Below are positions 12,822 through 15,450 of a stretch of 15,450 bases of DNA, in pieces. The DNA comes from JBAZBO01 sp041671425 (GTDB lineage Bacteria; Patescibacteriota; WWE3; UBA101185; UBA10185). The notes beneath the pieces are model-generated. The model did no database searches, had not been told where the DNA came from, and worked only from the letters and a program-made list of their open reading frames with translations. Numbering within the stretch: the first letter of the stretch is position 1; every line of letters starts with the position of its first letter. A program made the position numbers and the translations under genes. The stretch covers positions 1 through 15,450 of the forward strand of contig JBAZBO010000014.1 of the NCBI GenBank assembly GCA_041671425.1. Reading direction: 5' to 3'.

Positions 12822-13328
12822 TTAAAGTCTCGGAAGTAACTCTTTGTAGCGTTGTATTTTTTTCTGTTTGGTCATCATTGCATATCTTGGGGAAGAGGAT
12901 GGGATATCAACTATTTCAATCTCGGGTTTTAGCAGTAACGTCTCTTTGAAACGATTTCTAAACATTTTTTCTACATACTTACTTGTTAAATATATCTTTT
13001 CGATACGATTTTCAGAAATTATTGAGTTTATTCCATCAATGTTATAAGTGATATTGAATAGATTAATATCTAGGTTGCTGTTTTTTCGCCTTTCACAAGA
13101 AAGAATTATATCTGTTAAAGCCATTTTTAAGTCTATGAACAGTTGCTGTTGTTTTTCCCTAGTATCAAAAGTCCTGCTATAAACAAACTCCATTATTGGC
13201 CAAAACTGATTGCGCCCGTTAGCATAAAACCAGTCATATGGATTTGATGGCTTAGTTACAAAACTTCCAATCATCAAGTATTTAGTTTTTTCAGGTATAA
13301 AATCGCCAAAAGGATGTATTTCTATCAC
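12822..13328 (-). CDS. Uracil/hypoxanthine DNA glycosylase superfamily protein
   Basis: A 168-residue protein of the uracil-DNA glycosylase superfamily, most like the MUG/hypoxanthine (deoxyinosine) glycosylase branch. It begins IEIHPFGDF, followed by KYLMIGSFVTKPS (motif 1 position), DWFYANGRNQFWPIM and, near the end, IVDIPSSSPRYAM (motif 2 position). It should remove a deaminated base from DNA. The start is set at GTG 13328, where TATAAT ends six bases upstream. The longer form from TTG 13352 would put the promoter inside the gene, and family members begin just before the HPF motif. No Shine-Dalgarno sequence is seen. The gene is alone between tRNA-Gln and repeat C. Confidence 0.85.
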   Translation of the reverse strand: MIEIHPFGDFIPEKTKYLMIGSFVTKPSNPYDWFYANGRNQFWPIMEFVYSRTFDTREKQQQLFIDLKMALTDIILSCERRKNSNLDINLFNITYNIDGINSIISENRIEKIYLTSKYVEKMFRNRFKETLLLKPEIEIVDIPSSSPRYAMMTKQKKIQRYKELLPRL

Positions 13329-13334
13329 AAAATC

Positions 13335-13340
13335 ATTATA
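13335..13340 (-). promoter_or_regulatory. -10 box of the DNA glycosylase gene (leaderless, GTG start)
   Basis: TATAAT on the minus strand, six bases before the GTG at 13328. Confidence 0.6.
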
Positions 13341-13426
13341 GCTTAGTTCCAAAGCACCTATTACACTATGCTTTTTATGCAGATATAGAACTTGTTGTTA
13401 TGATGAAAAGTGTTGATTTTTCAATC

Positions 13427-13500
13427 TGGCTGGGGGATAGGGATTCGAACCCCAATACACGGGACCAAAACCCGTAGTCCTACCATTAGACGATCCCCCA
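13427..13500 (-). tRNA. tRNA-Gln (anticodon UUG)
   Basis: Full cloverleaf on the minus strand, 74 bases with the CCA encoded. The acceptor TGGGGGA pairs with TCCCCCA, followed by discriminator G and CCA. The D arm contains TAATGGTAGGA. The anticodon stem ACGGG/CCCGT holds the loop TTTTGGT, giving anticodon TTG, which reads CAA. The T arm TGGGG-TTCGAAT-CCCTA has one G-U pair. Confidence 0.97.
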
Positions 13501-13522
13501 CTGATTAAACGGAACAACTGCA

Positions 13523-13528
13523 ATTATA
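13523..13528 (-). promoter_or_regulatory. Extended -10 promoter of tRNA-Gln
   Basis: TGATATAAT on the minus strand (TG one base before TATAAT), about 22 bases before the tRNA 5' end and overlapping the TAA stop of the DUF457-like gene, so the tRNA can be made independently of the operon. Confidence 0.6.
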
Positions 13529-13985
13529 TCAAAAAGATCAAAGTTAAGGGCATAAATACAACAAATGTGGCAAGCTCGTACTTGATGTTTTGTGTAAGGA
13601 AGTTTTGGAAAACCTTGTCAGAAAAGGGCCAAAGCAGTTTTCTTTCAAACACTAGGGCATCCATAGAAAGATGTATTGCATAACAAAGCAATGGGATGAA
13701 CGAAAACCTTGTAAGAAGCGTGACAATCAGGAAAGGTAGAATACTTACAGGGTAGTGCAGAGGAGTAGCATTTTTGGCTTGACCAGTTTGGTAACCTTTC
13801 GGATCTTCTAGAAAGGACCTTGTATGACGAACCGTTTCAACGGGGTGAAAAATAATGTGATCCAGATCAAGAAGTACGCCCGCACCTAATGACATAGCCA
13901 AAACCGCTGTCGCTATATCCGAACCTGACGCCTTGGATATTGCTAGAACTACGGTCGTAGCTAACAAATGTGTTGTGATAAGCAT
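13524..13985 (-). CDS. YdjM/DUF457-like membrane protein (putative metal-dependent hydrolase)
   Basis: A 153-residue hydrophobic protein of the membrane-bound YdjM/DUF457 family. Putative metal ligands in order: H6 in ITTHLLATT, LDLDHIIFHP (about 40-49), LHYPVS (about 76-81) and IHLSMDAL (about 104-111), placed at the edges of membrane segments. Biochemical activity is not established for the family. It starts two bases after the stop of the radical SAM gene, so it is the last gene of that operon. No Shine-Dalgarno sequence precedes it, only a weak TAAGTT six bases before the ATG. It is the intact counterpart of the frameshifted family member at 11295-11800. Confidence 0.8.
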   Translation of the reverse strand: MLITTHLLATTVVLAISKASGSDIATAVLAMSLGAGVLLDLDHIIFHPVETVRHTRSFLEDPKGYQTGQAKNATPLHYPVSILPFLIVTLLTRFSFIPLLCYAIHLSMDALVFERKLLWPFSDKVFQNFLTQNIKYELATFVVFMPLTLIFLI

Positions 13986-13987
13986 TA

Positions 13988-15097
13988 CTAAAACTTACTT
14001 AATAGGTTTTTTACAAACGCTATTGGTAGTTCAAATAGCACTACCCTCTTGCTCTTATACATACTTTCAGTGAAGAAGCAGATATGTGTGCAAAAGCATC
14101 TGTCCTTTTCAATCTGCTTTAATTCATCTTGGTACGCCTTGGTATTCATCATCTTTGAGATGTCATAATCATAATCTCTGATATTTCCTATCACTTTCCT
14201 AAGTTCGCATTGCTGAACAGTGCCATTGTGATTTAGAGCAAATATGCTTCTACCTGCCAGGCATGGCATTGGCCAATCTTTTTTACTAACAAAATTGTTG
14301 TATTGGGTCTGGTAAATAAAGCGCATGTTGGCTTTGGCGAGTGCGCCATTGAGTTTCCTGGTCAACCAAGATCCTCCTCTGCGCTCCCAAATATTGTTTT
14401 GGTAATCAAGAAGTCTTGCGTAAAGAGTCTTAAGTTTTTGCGTGTGTACATCTTTTGTTTCATTGTTCAAAGGTTCCCCACGAACAATTTCGAAATAATG
14501 GCCATTGATGAAATCAATTTTCTGATCTATGAAGTAATTCATCAGATCACCAAGACCATCTATGCTCAGATGCGATATTACTGAGTTTATATGTATAGAC
14601 AAGTTTGGATAATCTTTTTTTATCGCGCCAAGTTTTTTCAAAGTTTCCACTGCCTTTGGAAAAGTACCGGGAACGCCTCTGATTGTATCGTGTACGTCAC
14701 CAACCCCATCTATAGAAAAATACATGTTTACATCCATTTTAGGATCGATTGCCAGTAGCTGTTTGGTCTTTTCTATGACGATATCTCCTAATGTGCCATT
14801 CGTTGGTATACCCACGCCCAGGATATGATTATTCTCCCTAAATGTCTTTACTACCTCTACGATGTCTTCCCTTAAGAAGGGTTCACCGCCCGATATCATC
14901 AAGAGTTGAAAATTCGGGGTATTTTTCGAGATCTTTTTTATTTCTTCAAGCGTGAGTTCGCCTTGTGTGTTTAGGTTCTGCCAGTTGAAACAATGTTGGC
15001 AGCGAAGATTACATCTTGAAGTAATAAAGAATATGACTTGGTTTAGCTCTACGGGGGAAAATGGCTTCTTTATCATGTCTGTTATTCGTTTAAACAT
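13988..15097 (-). CDS. Radical SAM protein with SPASM-like C-terminal cysteines
   Basis: A 369-residue radical SAM enzyme. C29-x3-C33-x2-C36 (SRCNLRCQHCF) binds the SAM-cleaving [4Fe-4S] cluster; SGGEPFLRED (69-78) is the SAM-binding motif; later VGIPTNGT and FSIDG are typical barrel strands. The C-terminal part has C279, C297 (GTVQQCELR) and C334, C336, C340 (CFCTHIC), arranged like an auxiliary-cluster (SPASM/twitch) domain. The substrate is unknown; the position after a glycosyltransferase and before a membrane protein suggests modification of a glycan, lipid or surface peptide. The ATG overlaps the end of the upstream gene by eight bases and is preceded by AAAGGAG four bases upstream, a clear Shine-Dalgarno site for an internal operon gene. 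Confidence 0.92.
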   Translation of the reverse strand: MFKRITDMIKKPFSPVELNQVIFFITSRCNLRCQHCFNWQNLNTQGELTLEEIKKISKNTPNFQLLMISGGEPFLREDIVEVVKTFRENNHILGVGIPTNGTLGDIVIEKTKQLLAIDPKMDVNMYFSIDGVGDVHDTIRGVPGTFPKAVETLKKLGAIKKDYPNLSIHINSVISHLSIDGLGDLMNYFIDQKIDFINGHYFEIVRGEPLNNETKDVHTQKLKTLYARLLDYQNNIWERRGGSWLTRKLNGALAKANMRFIYQTQYNNFVSKKDWPMPCLAGRSIFALNHNGTVQQCELRKVIGNIRDYDYDISKMMNTKAYQDELKQIEKDRCFCTHICFFTESMYKSKRVVLFELPIAFVKNLLSKF

Positions 15098-15450
15098 GTT
15101 GCTCCTTTAAAAATTTCCTTCTTCCGGCAATTCTGTAGTGTAGCAATAAATACTCATATATACAATGTGCCTCTAGCCTGTTTTCGCAGAACTTAGCAAT
15201 GTTTTTGACACACCATAAAACTGGCGGATTGAAAACAATCCTGTCTATAAGATCCAGTTTGTTTGCTTTATCATCTCTTGCGAGCGGTGGAAGATCATCC
15301 TTTTCTATGATCTTCTGCCCCAGGATCACTGCACTAGCACCCTGGTAGGCCATCTTTTTCATACTGCTTTCTAAAGTAGTGATGTGATAATGGTATGCCA
15401 CTGCATCTTTGTTATATCTAAGTTCCAACCCTTTCTTTGTGAGTCTATGT
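15090..15450 (-). CDS. Glycosyltransferase family 2-like protein, C-terminal part only
   Basis: The frame is open to the right window edge, so only the last roughly 120 residues are seen. They start HRLTKKGLELRYNKDAVAYH at the edge and continue YHITTLESSMKKMAYQGAS. The pattern of a Gly-Leu-x-Leu strand, A-x-A-Y-H-Y-H and a helix with YQGAS is the usual end of the catalytic domain in family-2 glycosyltransferases, where the histidine helps bind the metal-nucleotide. The rest is helical without a membrane segment. A TTG at 15428 is not the real start. The sugar donor and acceptor cannot be told. It is the upstream member of the radical SAM operon. Confidence 0.75.
   Translation of the reverse strand, partial: HRLTKKGLELRYNKDAVAYHYHITTLESSMKKMAYQGASAVILGQKIIEKDDLPPLARDDKANKLDLIDRIVFNPPVLWCVKNIAKFCENRLEAHCIYEYLLLHYRIAGRRKFLKEQHV

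Noticed and set aside
1..15450. CRISPR array, rRNA gene, insertion sequence or transposase
   Set aside because: No regularly spaced direct repeats, no rRNA-like stretch and no transposase-like protein were seen on either strand.

Overview
The window looks like part of a small, AT-rich bacterial genome, probably from the Candidate Phyla Radiation (Patescibacteria) or a similarly streamlined lineage. This rests on the compact mostly single-gene layout, the mix of genes, and a striking start-site rule: at least eleven genes carry a TATAAT-like -10 box ending five or six bases before the start codon, so their mRNAs should be leaderless. Two runs of ten N mark scaffold gaps, as in a metagenome assembly. 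The phylum is an inference; no rRNA or ribosomal protein gene is present to fix it. The standard genetic code fits: stops are TAA or TAG in all complete genes but one, which uses TGA.

Left part (1-6300): a partial GNAT acetyltransferase runs off the left edge, divergent from an extended SDR sugar-nucleotide dehydratase (RmlB-like, altered active site). Then, on the minus strand, come a membrane-anchored Gmad2-like protein, a membrane-anchored beta-lactamase-fold serine hydrolase, undecaprenyl diphosphate synthase (uppS), a DUF5655-like protein, a family-39-type membrane glycosyltransferase and a VTT/DedA-like membrane protein. The theme is cell envelope: lipid carrier, sugar nucleotide, membrane glycosyl transfer and surface proteins. 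Both gaps lie inside genes; in the glycosyltransferase the gap hides the true C-terminal frame.

Middle part (6300-9050): a GC-rich plus-strand gene encodes a fused OMP decarboxylase-orotate phosphoribosyltransferase, preceded by a long leader with two hairpins and a strong Shine-Dalgarno site. It converges on a Nudix protein with a degenerate Nudix box, followed by a NUMOD4/HNH endonuclease-like gene with its own Shine-Dalgarno site and terminator.

Accessory part (9100-13400, all minus strand): a cupin, a GC-rich unknown protein with a possible Cys/His metal site, an RBBP9-like serine hydrolase, a frameshifted YdjM/DUF457-like membrane protein, a PNP/UDP-family nucleosidase and a uracil/hypoxanthine-type DNA glycosylase. 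Two unrelated short repeat families alternate between these genes, close to or overlapping gene ends. Three GC-rich genes in the window (pyrimidine fusion, HNH, unknown) use Shine-Dalgarno leaders, whereas most AT-rich neighbours appear leaderless, which points to imported genes.

Right part (13400-15450, minus strand): tRNA-Gln(UUG) with encoded CCA, then a tight operon read right to left: family-2 glycosyltransferase (5' end off the window), radical SAM protein with extra C-terminal cysteines, and an intact YdjM/DUF457-like membrane protein.
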